From positions 264,761 to 328,760 of the forward strand of contig JXTC01000248.1 of the NCBI GenBank assembly GCA_002914845.1: DNA of 64,000 nucleotides, given 5' to 3'. This DNA comes from Trema orientale (taxonomy: Eukaryota; Streptophyta; Magnoliopsida; Rosales; Cannabaceae). The notes under the pieces were generated by a model. That model was given only the letters and a program-made list of their open reading frames with translations. It was not told the origin of the DNA and ran no database searches. The translations under genes and the position numbers were made by a program. Below, one piece after another: positions 24,627 through 38,383 of this stretch (the stretch's first letter is position 1; each line of letters begins with the position of its first letter).

Positions 24627-26157
24627 AGGTACTACTATGTATTATTTCCTAAGCCAGCCCAATATTAGGTTTGATGAGGATCTGGACTTCTTGTTAATTT
24701 TGGCCGCCAATAATCCACCCTAAAGATCACCAAAAAGAGTTTTTAAGTGATATTATCTCACAATTAACTGATTAAGCATATTTTTAGGGATGAATCATTC
24801 CTATTTTTTTTAAAGGACAAAATGAATCATTTCAGTGGAATATAAATATCACTTATGATTATAAATAAACACTACTAGTGATCGGAGGCTTCCATTTCTC
24901 GAGTCAAAAAATAAAATAAAAAATCACTACTACTTTTTTCAACTAACTTAAAATTATTATTAAAAAAAATCTAAATTAACATTATGTGTGATATTTTGTG
25001 ATAATTATGATCTCCGTGTTTTGCATCTACGATTTATAATTAGTAAAAAAAAAAAAAAGAACAAAATAGTAAGGATTAAGTAACACTTCATGGTCCTTCT
25101 CGATTTATTTATTTATATTTTTAAAAAAAGAAAGTAACATTACATGGACAACTGTCAAGTGCATATCTCACTCAAACAAATTAATTTAGTTTTAGCTTAA
25201 TTGATCGGTCAAAGACTCAAGGCTAAAATGTTAGGTTAATTTCCGCCACATTTTATGAAATTATAATTTACTCACATGTTTCATGAAATACTTAGTTTCA
25301 CCTTAATTGATCGGTCAAAGACTCAAGACTAAAATGTTAGGTTAATTTCTGCCACACTTGATGAAAATTGTAATTTACTCACGTGTTACATGAAATATCA
25401 AAATATCAAAATGCTTCTCTGATCCGACCTATTGGAACAATATGAGACTTTAAAAGAGAATTCTAGCATCTTATCACGTTAATTAAAATCAATCATTTCA
25501 GATTTTTTAATTGGGGGGTTCTATTGGCACCTTTTATTTTTCTCTTCCCATCTCTCATTTAAAAATGAATTTATGACAAATATAAATGACATAAATGGAC
25601 GAAACAAACGTTAAATATAGTTGGAACCTTTGTTCTTGATTAGAATATTATTTCTTAAAAACGTCTAAAATATCATAATTAGATTAAAATTTTGAAATTA
25701 TATATAAATATATTGTGCCTTCTAAATTCCAATAATTTTGATGAAGTGATTCTATCTCTCTCTCACTCCCTCCTTACCTAAAGATACTAATTTAAAGTTT
25801 ACGAAAATAACTCAAGAACTTTGACTTTTTTTAGGAGAAACATGCAAACAATAACAAAACAAAATAATGAAAATTAATTAATAATTTGAATCCCAATTAT
25901 TCCATTCATTCTTTTAATTAAAAACAATATGTTGAAATACTTGATCTTCGAGCAAGTTTTTATCAAGAAAGGAAAATTTGAAAAGAAAAATAAATGATTC
26001 GTGATTTTAGAACTAGTGGTGAGAAAATAAATTTTATTAGACTTTAATGTCTAATTTAGGATAAATAAAATTAAAAATGAGCGTGTAAGAAGATACTTAA
26101 ATTTTAAGGATGTGTCTCATTAGAAAATGGTGGGAAGATAAAAAACAATAAAGCCAC
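24627..26157. other. Intergenic, AT-rich; includes a 106-bp tandem duplication
   Basis: No gene recognised. The only structured part is the duplication at 25186-25397, listed separately. Confidence 0.5.
25186..25397. repeat. 106-bp tandem duplication
   Basis: Two adjacent copies (25186-25291 and 25292-25397), roughly 90 percent alike, each containing TTGATCGGTCAAAGACTCAA and ATGTTAGGTTAATTTC. Non-coding. Confidence 0.85.
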
Positions 26158-26162
26158 CTAGG

Positions 26163-28850
26163 TGTAACGCCTCCTTGGCTTAACCATATTGTCATATACA
26201 GCCAAACTAGGTAGTATTACTCTTTCTTAAACTATATCTTTAGTTTTATAAAAAAGTGGGCAAATTTAAACTTTCTAAAACTTTTAGACAAAACTACTGC
26301 GAGGCATTATTTGCTGAAAGTCTCTTTACAAAATGTACAACTAAAAAATTCTTATCGGTTTATCTTACCATTAGCAGTTATATTTACAACACACAAAATA
26401 TCAAAATACAAAGAAAACATCGCCCACAAGTCAAGCTCATCTACATCTGTATGATCATGGCGACGAGAAAGCGTACTAGCCAACCAGCAACTCTAGACAT
26501 CAAAAACCTCCTCACCTGCATCACAGGAACTAAATGAGCTAATGCTCAGTAAGTAAAGATCATGCATGCTCGTGAATGTATTTCATGCATAAACTTTCTA
26601 GAAATTTCCATTGTACTCTTTCTTTCATAACTTTCATTTTGATGCACTTTTCTTAGAAAACATTTCTTTATAGGGCCCTTGAGTACATTACAAAATCGCG
26701 GCAGTCGGTAGGCCGTGCCCACTTGTGCGGAAAGGAAACACATGGCCAATGTGAACCATACCTACCCAACGCAGACCGACTAAGTAATGCACCTAATAAT
26801 TCTCATAGTACAATGCTCAGTCCCAGCAGTCGGTAAGTCGTGCCCACCTATGCGGGAAGGATGCCTTGACAAACCATACTTACCCAACGCAGACAGACTA
26901 AACATTCTACTTAAAACATATCTCGTAAAATCAGTACAATGGTACTACTTTAAATCCAATGTGTGGAAAACTTCACTTCTTTGAAAATCGTGCTTAAATG
27001 ATCATGTCATGCTTATGTCTTTCATGAACAAAATAATAGCCATATAAATAACAAACAATTGAAATAATACACATAAGCATGTAGAAAAACACCTTGTATC
27101 TGCTACTGTTCTTATGATGCAGTTAAAACAAATCTTTACTTACTTTGTGTCCGGCAGAAAAGAAAGTGGAAAGGGTCAGTATCCTTTGTGGCAAGGTGTG
27201 TGGAGGACCTGATGTCAAATTTATTACTAAGATGATTATTACAATGTAAAATGCTTAAAGAAAATAACCGCAAGACGGAAATCACAACTATCACAAAATG
27301 AACCAAAATGTCACCTACTTTCACCAAAAACTAGTCCATTTAGTTCTAAATGGTACCATTTGGTTCTAAAAATATTTGGAAAGCACCTCCCCTATTTTTA
27401 AGACATCCCCACATGATTAAAATCATGGTTTAAGACCTGCAATATAATCAACAATCCAATTCCCACTTATTCAACTCAAAGAAGATCATTTAGAGCAACC
27501 TAAGTATACTTGAATTCCTTCCAATTTGGACAACGTTTAAAACTACTTTAACACTTGTATGACATCACAACCAGCTAACAAATAGATGTAATATACATAA
27601 AAGAATCAATATCTTACACATTCCAAGTCAAGAAACTAAATTACAAGTGTAGACAACTTATTCTAACAATGGAAACACTTGAATCCACCAATAGCAAACT
27701 TTAGGGCTTTAGGTCTAATTTTAATCCTCCACTTAAATTCTTTGTTTCCAGCCATAAACAAGGTTTCTTAAGACCTTTATTCATTAACTAAAAGCTTTGA
27801 TTTAAGAACTAAAGCAATAGAAATAAATTACCAATTCTAAATTCCACAAAAAGCTCACCTTGACTAGTTTGAAGTTTTGTTGAAGCTCTTGCCTTCTACT
27901 TCCACAAAACTGATTTCCAAGGCTTTGAAATTGATCTTAAGACTCAAGAGGACCTAGAGGAATCATTATTTAAGTAGTATCAAGTGGAAAATTGAAATAG
28001 GAAAACAAAACCTAGGAAGAAGAACTAGCTGAGTTACCTTGATTAGTTTGGATCTATCTTGCTTTCTAGAGCTCCAAATTGAGTTCTACCACTTGAAAAC
28101 TCTTAGATATGGATAAGGGGAGCTGAGAGAAGTCTAAAAATAGGTGGGAGAGTTTCAGGTCGTGGCTGGAGAGAAAGGAGAAGAAAATGACCAGATTTGG
28201 TCTAAAAGTGATACTTAATGACTAAGATATAGCATAACTTAAGTTCTAAGGGATATTTTGAGAATTTTGCATCTTACTTTTCATGTGTCCAGCTTTAAAG
28301 CATCCTTAGCATACTCACCACGTTGCTGGTCCATCCTATACACCCAAGTGTAGACCAAAATGGTGAAACCTAGCTTAGAAGGTAAAAACTAGTCATACTT
28401 TGACCTATAATCTCATATGGCCAATCTTATTGTAGTCTAGTGTAACCTAGTCCTATAACCAATCATTAAACATAAAACTAAGTCAATTAGACTCTAATTA
28501 ATAATGTAAACAAAGTATCAATGCCTAATTATTAGAATACACAAGGATGACATTACGCGATTAAGCTGAATCTAAGCTAGCTTAGTGTAATTAAACATAG
28601 TTCTGTATAATGACTGCCACCTCGTGTTTACCTGGGGCCGACAAATAAAATGCTATAAATGATTCCTAAACATTAAATTAAAGTTATTTGACGTGTTAAA
28701 CGCACAGTAAATTTGACTGAAAAATGTGAAAAATGCATTTTACTGAAAAACTACTATTTGACCAACTTATCAACAAATATGATTTTAATGCATGTGCATA
28801 TAGTATTACTATTCACGAATATATTCTTTGTTCTTCTCACACACCAAGCT
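26163..28850 (-). repeat. 3' LTR of the gypsy element (left copy, cut by the gap)
   Basis: Matches 33311 onward almost base for base. The inner end, polypurine tract and last ~200 bp of the LTR fall in the run of N starting at 28851. Confidence 0.92.
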
Positions 28851-29334
28851 NNNNNNNNNNNNNNNNNNNNNNNNNNNNNNNNNNNNNNNNNNNNNNNNNN
28901 NNNNNNNNNNNNNNNNNNNNNNNNNNNNNNNNNNNNNNNNNNNNNNNNNNNNNNNNNNNNNNNNNNNNNNNNNNNNNNNNNNNNNNNNNNNNNNNNNNNN
29001 NNNNNNNNNNNNNNNNNNNNNNNNNNNNNNNNNNNNNNNNNNNNNNNNNNNNNNNNNNNNNNNNNNNNNNNNNNNNNNNNNNNNNNNNNNNNNNNNNNNN
29101 NNNNNNNNNNNNNNNNNNNNNNNNNNNNNNNNNNNNNNNNNNNNNNNNNNNNNNNNNNNNNNNNNNNNNNNNNNNNNNNNNNNNNNNNNNNNNNNNNNNN
29201 NNNNNNNNNNNNNNNNNNNNNNNNNNNNNNNNNNNNNNNNNNNNNNNNNNNNNNNNNNNNNNNNNNNNNNNNNNNNNNNNNNNNNNNNNNNNNNNNNNNN
29301 NNNNNNNNNNNNNNNNNNNNNNNNNNNNNNNNNN
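28851..29334. other. Assembly gap (484 N)
   Basis: Unresolved bases. The gap coincides with the junction between the left LTR and the 3' end of the gypsy coding region, as expected when near-identical LTRs confuse assembly. Confidence 0.99.
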
Positions 29335-32300
29335 AAAATCTAACACACAAGCTCTAAGCATATCCTCAAGAGTCTGTATAGTTCTCTCTGATTGTCCATC
29401 TGTTTGAGGATGAAAAGCTATACTGAATGTCAATTTCATACCCATAGCCTCCTGAACTATCTTCCAGAATTTTGAAGTGAATCTAGAATCTCGATCAGAA
29501 ATGATAACCTTTGGAACACTATGTAGTCTGATGATTTCTTGAACATACAACCGAGCCAACTGATCCAAGCTATAAGTTACTTTAATCGACAAGAAATGAG
29601 CTGACTTAGTATATCTATCCACAATCACCCAGATAGCATCATGGCCTTTATTTATCTTAGGAAGTCCAACAACCAAATCCATAGCAATCTCTTCCCATTT
29701 CCATTGTGGCACATATATAGGCTTCAATGTACTAGCAGGTCTTTGATGTTTAGCTTTAACTTACTGGCATATGAGACACTGTGCTACAAACTCAATCACA
29801 TCCTTCTTCGTACCTGGCCACTAATAATGCATTTTCAAATCCCTATACATCTTTGTTGTACCAGGATGTACAGAGTAGGGAGTTGTGTGAGCTTCTGTCA
29901 ATATCTCCTTTCTAATCATTCCTTTAGGTACACACAGTTTATTTCTGTATCTGATTACACCATCACTAGAAATCTAAAAGGCTACCTCCTTTCCAGACTC
30001 TATCTTAGTCTTCAAACTCGTCAAATAGGGATATGTATTCTGGCTTTGCTTAATTCTCTCCAAAATTGTAGGTTGCAACGTAAGGTCTGCTAATTTCTTC
30101 ATTAAACCTGTAGGCACAATCTCTAATTCCAATCGATGCAGATCCATTAAAAGATGTTTCTGATCAACATACTTAAGTGACATAGTAGCTAATGACTTTC
30201 TACTTAGAGCATCTGCAACCACATTAACTTTTTCTGGATGATAGTTAATCTCACAGTCATAATCTTTCACCAGTTCAAGTCATCTTCTCTGTCTCATATT
30301 CAATTCTTTCTAGGTAAAGAAGTACTTGAGACTTTTATGGTCTGTGTAGATTTGACATCTTTCACCGTAAAGATAGTATCTCTAAATCTTCAATGCAAAA
30401 ATTACTACTGCTAGCTCTAAATCATGAGTAGGATATTTCTTTTTATATTCTTTCAGTTGCCTAGAAGCATAGGTAATCACTTTACTATTTTGCATCAAAA
30501 CACAGCCTAGACCATTCTTTGAAGCATCATTATAAACAACAAATCCTCCTGATCCAATGGGTATAGAAAGTATAGGAGCTGTGATCAAACGATGCTTTAA
30601 CTCTTGAAAACCCTTTTCACAATCACCATTCCAATGAAACTTCATGTTCTTTCTAGTCAACTGAGTCAATGGAGAAGCTAACTTAGAAAATCCTTCTACG
30701 AACCTTCTGTAGTAACCAGCCAAACTCAAGAAACTACGAATCTCTGAAACATTTGTAGGTCTTGACCAATTACTTACAGCTTCAACCTTTGTTGGGTCCA
30801 TAGAAATACCATTTCCAGACACTACATGACCAAGGAAGATAACTTTCTCTAACTAGAACTCACACTTCTTGAACTTTGCATACAACTGCTTTTCTTTCAA
30901 GATCCTCAAAACTGTTCTCAAATGCTCCATGTGCTCCTCTCTTGAGCGTGAATATATCAAAATGTCATCAATGAATACTATAACAAAACTATCTAAGAAA
31001 TCCTTGAATACTCTGTTCATCATATCCATAAAAGCAGCTAGGGCATTAGTTAAACCAAAGGGTATCACTAAGAACTCATAGTGTCCGTATCTCGTTCTAA
31101 AAGCTGTCTTAGGAATATCTTCTTCCTTGATCTTTAATTGATGGTATCCAAATCTTAAATCAATCTTAGAAAACACTGAAGCTCCTTGTAACTGATCAAA
31201 AAAATCATCAATCCTAGGGAGAGGATACTTATTCTTGATTGTGACCTTATTTAGCTTTCTATAATTAATACAAAGCCTCATGGTCCCATCTTTCTTCTTT
31301 ATAAACAACACTGGAGCACCCTATGGTGAAAAGCTTGAGCGTATAAAACCCTTATCCAAAAGCTCCTATAATTGTACTTTTAATTCCTTCAGCTCTGCTG
31401 GAGCCATTCGATATGGTGCTTTAGAAAAAGGAGCTGTACCAGGTAGCAAGTCAATAACAAACTCTATCTCCCTGTTAGGTGGTAATCCTGGTAGTTCTTC
31501 TGGGAATATCTCTAGAAATTCATTAACTGCTGGTACATCCTCTGACTTTATCTTAACTTCCTCTCTAGTATCTATTACATTTGCCAAATAACCAGTACAT
31601 CCCTTCTCAAGTAACTTCCTTGCTTTTATCATTGAAATAATTGGCACCATTTTCTTCTTAGAAGACCCAAGGAAAGTAAACTTCTCTTCACCAGGTGGCT
31701 GAAATACTACTCTCTTACCCTTACAATCAATGCTAGCATGATACCTAGATAACCAATCCATACCTAAAATCACCTCAAAATCCTACATATCCAACACTAT
31801 TAAGTCTACCCACAACTCTCTACCATCTATTTGCATTGGACACGCTCTCAAAACTTGACAAGAATATAGCACTTCCCGAGATAGAATAATTATACAGTAT
31901 CTTAAATTCAAAGTTTCAGGTGATCTACCTAATTTTCTCACATATGCTGGTAATGCAAATGAATGTGTAGCTCCTGAATCTATTAATGTATTTGCAAGGA
32001 TATCAAAGATAGAGATCTCACTTACTACAACCGATGGATCAGCCTCAACATCTGTTGCAGTCATGGTAAACACACGAGCTGGAACTTTCTTTTGTTCACC
32101 AAAGGTGGAAGGACAATCCTTGAAAAAATGTCCTGTCTTGCTACATGTATAATACACTCTAATACTGAAAAGACATTCACCTTTATGAAGCCTTCCACAT
32201 TTAGGAGATTTAACTTTCTGATTCGGAGTAGACTGCATTTGTTGACCTGTTGCTAGGCGCTTTGAAGGATCTTGTCTTTGTCCTTGACCCTGTGGGAATT

Positions 32301-33294
32301 TCCTTTTGCCTCCATTAAACCCTGGTTGAGTACCTTTTTCAAAATTTACATTTCGCCTTGCCATGTTTATATTTCTTCTAATTTCTAGTGCTTTCACCAC
32401 CTTCAGTTCGGCTTCTTCAGCTTCAAGGGCTTTCTCAGCAATTTCTGTGTAAGGGACACCTTTTCCTGTAGACATCTTAATATCCCTATATATTTCAGCT
32501 TTGAGCCCTTGTAGAAACTGATTTACTTTCAACTCGTTGGTACTCACTATATGAGGAGCAAAGCGGGATAGCTCATCAAATTTCTTGATATAGTCACATA
32601 CAGACATACCACCATGCCTAAAATTAGTAAACTCAGCTGCCTTTGCAAGACGATGAGCTTCACTAAAGTACTTTCTATAAAAAATTTCCTTAAATCTCTC
32701 CCAAGTTAACCTGTCAACATCAGTGATTGACTTCATCGAATCCCACCAATGCTTGGCATCCATTTGGAACATATAAGTAGCACAAGAAACTTTTTCCTCC
32801 TCAGGGATTCTTATGTAATCAAAGATACCCTCCAAACTCCGAATCCACTCCTTGGCTAATAATGGATCTGTTTCACCTTTGAAAACAAGAGGTTTATTCT
32901 TCCTGAATCTTTCAGAAACTGGTTCATAATTTTCTTGTCTAGCTACTACTTGTATCGGTAATTTCTCATCTCCCCTTTGATCTCGTTCTATAAGCCTCTC
33001 TATTTACTGAGCTTGTCTCTCTACTAATTTAGCCAATCGATATATAGTAGTATCTTTGTCATTCTCTTGATCAGCCATCTGTTGGCTAGTCTGACCTTTA
33101 CCCCTCGGCATGATTTCCTGTACAGTGGCCTTTTACTTACAAACAAACATAATAGCCAATAATAATGTATGAATTCAAACTTATATAACAGAAATAAAGT
33201 ATGCATATGAAAACAAGTAGACTTACTAGTTGACTGAACTTTCTGTCTCATGATCATACATACGTAGGCAGTCTTCAAAAACGACTAAACCTCC

Positions 33295-33306
33295 GCTCTG
33301 ATACCA
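33295..33306 (-). other. Gypsy primer-binding site (initiator tRNA-Met type)
   Basis: The minus strand reads TGGTATCAGAGC four bases inside the 5' LTR, the usual plant tRNA-Met primer site. Confidence 0.9.
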
Positions 33307-33310
33307 CAAC

Positions 33311-36201
33311 TGTAACGCCTCCTTGGCTTAACCATATTGTTATATACAGCCAAACTAGGTAGTATTACTCTTTCTTAAACCATATCTTTAGTTTTATAAA
33401 AATGTGGGAAAATTTAAACTTTCTAAAACTTTTAGACAAAACTATTGTAAGGCATTACTTGCTGAAAGTCTCTTTACAAAATTTACAACCAAAAAATTTT
33501 TATCGGTGTATCTTGCCATCAGCAGTTATAATTACAACACACAAAATATCAAAATACAAAGAAAACATCGCCCATAAGTCAAGCTCGTCTACATCTTATG
33601 ATCATGGCGACGAGAAAGAGTGCTAGCCAACTAGTAATTCTAGACATCAAAAACCTCCTCACCTGCATCACAGGAACTAAATGAGCTAATGCTCAGTAAG
33701 TAAAGATTATGCATGCTCGTGAATGTATTTCATGCATAAACTTTCTAGAAATTCCCATTGTACTCTTTCTTTCATAACTTTTATTTTGATGCACTTTTCT
33801 TAGAAAATATTTCTTTATAGGGCCCTTGAGTACGTTACAAAATCGCGGCAGTCGGTAGGCCGTGCCCACCTGTGCGGGAAGGAAACACATGGCCAATGTG
33901 AACTATACCTACCCAACGCAGACCGACTAAGTAATGCACCTAATAAATCTCATAGTACAATACTCAGTCCCGGCAGTCGGTAAGCCGTGCCCACCTATGC
34001 GGGAAGGATGCCTTGGTAAACTATACTTACCCAACGCATACAGACTAAACATTGTACTTAAAACATATCTCGTAAAATCAGTACAATGGTACTACTTTAA
34101 ATCCAATGTGTGGAAAACTTCACTTCTTTGGAAATCGTGCTTAAATGATCATGTCATGCTTATGTCTTTTATGAACAAAATAATAGCCACATAAATAACA
34201 TACAATTGAAATAATATACATAAGCATGTAGAAAAACACCTTGTATCTACTACTGTTCTTGTGATGCAGTTAAAATAAATCTTTACTTACTTTGTGTCCG
34301 GCAGAAAAGAAAGTGGAAAGGGTCAGTATCCTCTTTGGCAAGGTGTGTGGAGGACCTGATGTCAAATTTATTACTAAGATGATCATTATAATATAAAATG
34401 CTTAAAGAAAACAACCGCAAGACTGAAATCACAACTATCACAAAATGAACCAAAATGTCACCTACTTTCACTAAAAACTAGTCCATTTGGTTCTAAATAG
34501 TACCATTTGGTTCTAAAAATATTTGGACAGCACGTCCCCTATTTTTAGGACATCCCCACATGATTAAAATCATGGTTTAAGACCTGCAATATAATCAACA
34601 ATCCAATTCCCACTTATTCAACTCAAAGATGATCATTTAGAGCAACCTAAGTATACTTGATTTCCTTCCAATTTGGACAATATTTAAAACCACTTTAACA
34701 CTTGTATGACATCACAACCAGCCAATAAATAGATATAATATACATAAAAGGATCAATATCTTACACATTCCAAGTCAAGAAACTAAATTACAAGTGTAGA
34801 CAACTTATTCTAACATTGGAAACACTTGAATCCACCAATAGCAAACTTTAGGGCTTTAGGTCTAATTTTAATCCTCTACTTAAATTTTTTGTTTTCAGCC
34901 ATAAACAAGGTTTCTTAGGACTTTTATTCATCAACTAAAAGCTTTGATTTAAGAACTAAATCAATAGAAATAAATTACCAATTCTAAATTCAACAAAAAG
35001 CTCACCTTGACTAGTTTGAAGTTTTGTTGAAGCTCTTGCCTTCTACTTCTACAAAACTGATTTCCAAGGCTTTGAAATTGATCTTAGGACTCAAGAGGAC
35101 CTAGAGGAATCATTATTTAAGTAGTATCAAGTGGAGAATTGAAATAGGAAAATAAAACCTAGGAAGAATAACTAGTTGAGTTACCTTGACTAGTTTGGAT
35201 CTATCTTGCTTTCTAGAGCTCCAAATTGAGTTCTGCCACTTGGAAACTCTTGGATATGGATAAGGGGAGATAAGAGAAGTCTAAAAATGGGTGGGAGGAT
35301 TTCAGGTCATGGCTGGAGAGAAAGGAGAAGAAAATGACTAGATTTGGTCTAAAAGTGATACTTAATGACTAAGAAATGGCATAACTTAAGTTCTAAGGGG
35401 TATTTTGGGAATTTTGCACCTTACTTTCCATGTATCCAGCTTTAAAGCATCCTTAGCATATTCACCACGTTGCTGGTCCATCCTATACACCCAAGTGTAG
35501 ACCAAAATGGTGAAACCTAGCTTAGAAGGTGAAAACTAGTCATACTTTGACCTATAATCCCATATGGCCAATCTTATTGTAATCTAGTGTAGCCTAGTCC
35601 CATAACAAATCATTTAACATAAAACTAAGTCAATTAGACTCAAATTAATAATGTAAACAAAGTATCAATGCCTAATTATTAGAATACACAATGATGACAT
35701 TACGCGATTAAGCTAAATCTAAGCTAGCTTAGTGTAATTAAACATAGTTCAGTATAATGACTGCCACCTCGTGTTTACCTGGGGCCGACAAATAAAATGC
35801 TATAAATGAGTCCTAAACATTAAATTAAAGTTATTTGACGTATTAAACGCACAATGAATTTGACTCCGAAAAGCGTGAAGAATGTATTTTACCGAAAAAC
35901 TGCTATTTGACCAACTTATCAACAAATATGATTTTAATGCATGTGCATATAGTATTACTATTCACGAATGTATTCTTTGTTCTTCTCATACACCAAGCTC
36001 TCTTTTTGAGGGTACTGAGCTTTTACACTACATAGGAGCACTTCAACAAATATTAGTGCAATAATATATATCGAAAGCATTTAATAGTCAGCTTAAGCAG
36101 TTTACCATGAAATTGACTCTAGTTTTATGATGTGTCTATTATGCAATATGAACATGTTTATTATTGGCTTATTTATGCATGTGAGAATCTTGGGCATCAC
36201 A
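33311..36201 (-). repeat. 5' LTR of the gypsy element (right copy, complete, 2891 bp)
   Basis: Runs from TGTAACGCC to GGGCATCACA on the plus strand. Both LTRs contain an internal pair of related units about 126 bp apart, each with a GTCGGTAGGCCGTGCCCACC-like core (33849 and 33974 in this copy; 26702 and 26827 in the other). Confidence 0.93.
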
Positions 36202-36775
36202 CTAGGGTTATAAATCAGGCTGACTAAGTCCAATTCAAACCTACATTTTCGAGTTTGGACATGCCCGGACTTAGACTTTCAGGTTTCATAATATTTAAGT
36301 TGGGCCTGGCTGGACTCAGATTTATAAAGAACTAAAGCGCAAAGCTCATCCTTAAAAGCTTCGCGGGTTTTACATTCAGATCAAGTTTGATTTTTGAGCT
36401 TTTGAAACTAAAATAAAAATATTAAAAATATAATATGATGTAAAAACGAAAAAAAAAGACAAACTTTTGAATGATTTTAATAGAAAACAATTAAAAGATA
36501 TGTCTTGTTTAAAATTTTAGGTTTAATTTGGGCTTTTAAATTTAAATTTAAGTAACTTTTTTGCATTTTCGAGCTTTTAGGTCAGGCTTCGAGTTCGAAT
36601 TTCAAGTTTGGGTTTCGAGCCGAGCTTCAGGACGGGTTCATATAAAAAAAAAATACTAAGCCCGAGCACTAAGAATAATCGGGTTCAAGTCAAGTTCGGG
36701 CCGAGTTCAAGTCAGGCTTTTTTCGGACTGACCCATTAGATTTTAGGCTTTCGGACTCTTTTTATACCCCAGGAG
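36202..36775. mobile_element. Probable hAT-like non-autonomous element abutting the gypsy insertion
   Basis: The sequence between the gypsy element and 36775 begins CTAGGGTTATAAATCAGGC and ends TTTATACCCCAGG; the ends are inverted copies, allowing small gaps, and resemble hAT termini of the AGGGxTGTAAA type. The body is full of CGGGCTTCGAGTT-like phrases typical of non-autonomous plant hAT elements. AGCCAC occurs left of the gypsy element (26153-26158) and right of this element (36774-36779), a candidate for the remains of its own target duplication. Inference, moderate. Confidence 0.45.
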
Positions 36776-36780
36776 CCACA

Positions 36781-36815
36781 GCCACCCTTCTTAACTAAGC
36801 CACCCTTCTTAACTA
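36781..36815. repeat. 18-bp tandem duplication
   Basis: GCCACCCTTCTTAACTA repeated with an 18-bp period directly beyond the hAT-like element. Confidence 0.85.
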
Positions 36816-38383
36816 CAAATTTATATGCCTTGTTTAGCACAAAATGGCATGCAAATAATGAATTAATTAAAGACCATCAGTTATTCCTGTTTAGTCCAAA
36901 GAAATACGAGATTGAAATCTAAAATGTAGAATGCTAAAGCTCTCCCTTTAATGTTCCAACATTGCATTTTTCGAACCAGAGTTTGTAGCAATTCCATACA
37001 ACAATCCAATTTTATAACTTAAGTACGTGCATTATTCTTTGGCGGGAAGACTATTGTTATTCTAGTCTTGGTCCAATTTCAACGCTAAAATATAATAAGT
37101 CTCACCTAATAGATTAATACTTGTTACGGAAATTCTTCGAATTGGTTCCCTCTTTCAAAAAAAGAATATAATACTTTGAACCTGATCTTCAAACTTTCAA
37201 AGTTGACTTGTAGAAAATGCTCAATATTCTAGTCACAGAAGACAGAACCAAATTTAATAAATGAAATTCATTTCTCTGCCAGGGACCCAAAAAAGAAAAA
37301 AAAGGGAAAAAATTTGAAACTGTCTAACAAGTAGGAATAGAGGGCAACGAATAAAGAAAGTATTTGTTTACCTAATGCAGAATTTTAGAAAGCACCTGGC
37401 TCCTTTGAGGTTCTTAAAATTGGGCTGGAATTTTTTTTTATTTGTTTTTTGTGCAGAGAGAATACAATCTGCGCACATAATCATGTGTTTATATATAGAG
37501 GCTCATTTGATCCTAAACATACAATTGTAAACAATGTGCAACTTGATCCAGTCCAATGCCAAGTCAGCTTATATATATGTATATATGAATCTCTGTGTAA
37601 AATTGTCATTTTTTTTAAATGACAATTTTAGGAGTGTTAGAGACATCTTGACTTATAGTGAAAAACTTATTGATCATGAAAATGTCTCAAATAATATTTT
37701 TTTCATGGCTTAACACGTTCAAAAAGTCCTCGACACTTTTAAAAAATATTATTTTTAGAAAAATACACAAAAAGATCAGTTTGGCCCAAGTTAGTCCAAT
37801 CCATGTCATCCTCTCCTTTTCGTTTGGAGAAGTCGGCCCAATTAATGGGCTCGTTTCAGTTTTGGTCCAGTTGAAAATTTTTGTCTAACAAGGCATGACT
37901 GATTTGTCGAGGGAACTAGGCTCACAGCCTAAAACTTTGTTGGGACTTGGGGTTCGTTTATAAAAAAAGGCTTCTTTCATGGACAGCAGAAGTTCCAAAA
38001 AAAGCCTTTAGTTTTTTTTTTTTTTTTTCCCCCCAGAAAAAATTGCCTAAAATTGCTAGAATCTAATGCCATCATTTAAAACTGCTACTCAGCCTAATTA
38101 CCTCTTTATGAATAATAGTTTTAAAATTTCAATTTTTTTATAGCATCTAACTAAAAGAAATATAGTAGTTTTGTACCAAAATACTCATCCCTTGTCCAAG
38201 AATTTCCAGTCATTCTCACTCAAGGGGTCATAGGGGTCCGTTACGTACCTGAGCATGTGAATATTTTCGGCTGGTGCCGCACTGGTGTCTTCCATTGTTC
38301 ATAGCACGCATTGACAATATTTGGTGACTTTGCAGGTAATTAGTGGCCAATTAAATTTTAACATCAGTTGATCTTAGATTTCA
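36816..38383. other. Intergenic, no gene seen
   Basis: AT-rich. Contains one small hairpin (about 37601-37632, AAATTGTCATTT facing AAATGACAATTT) and homopolymer runs near 38010-38035. No coding signal recognised. Confidence 0.5.

Larger units (their letters stand above)
26163..36201 (-). mobile_element. Ty3/gypsy LTR retrotransposon, broken, with an assembly gap
   Basis: Complete in outline. It begins TGTAACGCC and ends GGGCATCACA, with the 5-bp target duplication CTAGG on both sides (26158-26162 and 36202-36206). It lies on the minus strand: the 5' LTR is at the right, followed by a primer-binding site matching initiator tRNA-Met (33295-33306), then gag with a CCHC zinc knuckle (about 31.8-32.9 kb), protease (about 31.8-32.0 kb), reverse transcriptase (about 30.9-31.4 kb), RNase H (about 30.3-30.8 kb) and integrase (about 29.3-29.8 kb) running into the gap. 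The order RT-RH-IN defines Ty3/gypsy; motif style and long LTRs suggest a Del/Tekay-type chromovirus, but any chromodomain would be in the gap. It is a fossil with roughly half a dozen or more breaks. LTR divergence of about 4-6 percent suggests an insertion some 2-4 million years ago at commonly used plant rates. Confidence 0.93.

Noticed and set aside
28713-29407. Long open frames across the N run
   Set aside because: Their length is an artefact of unknown bases in the assembly gap.
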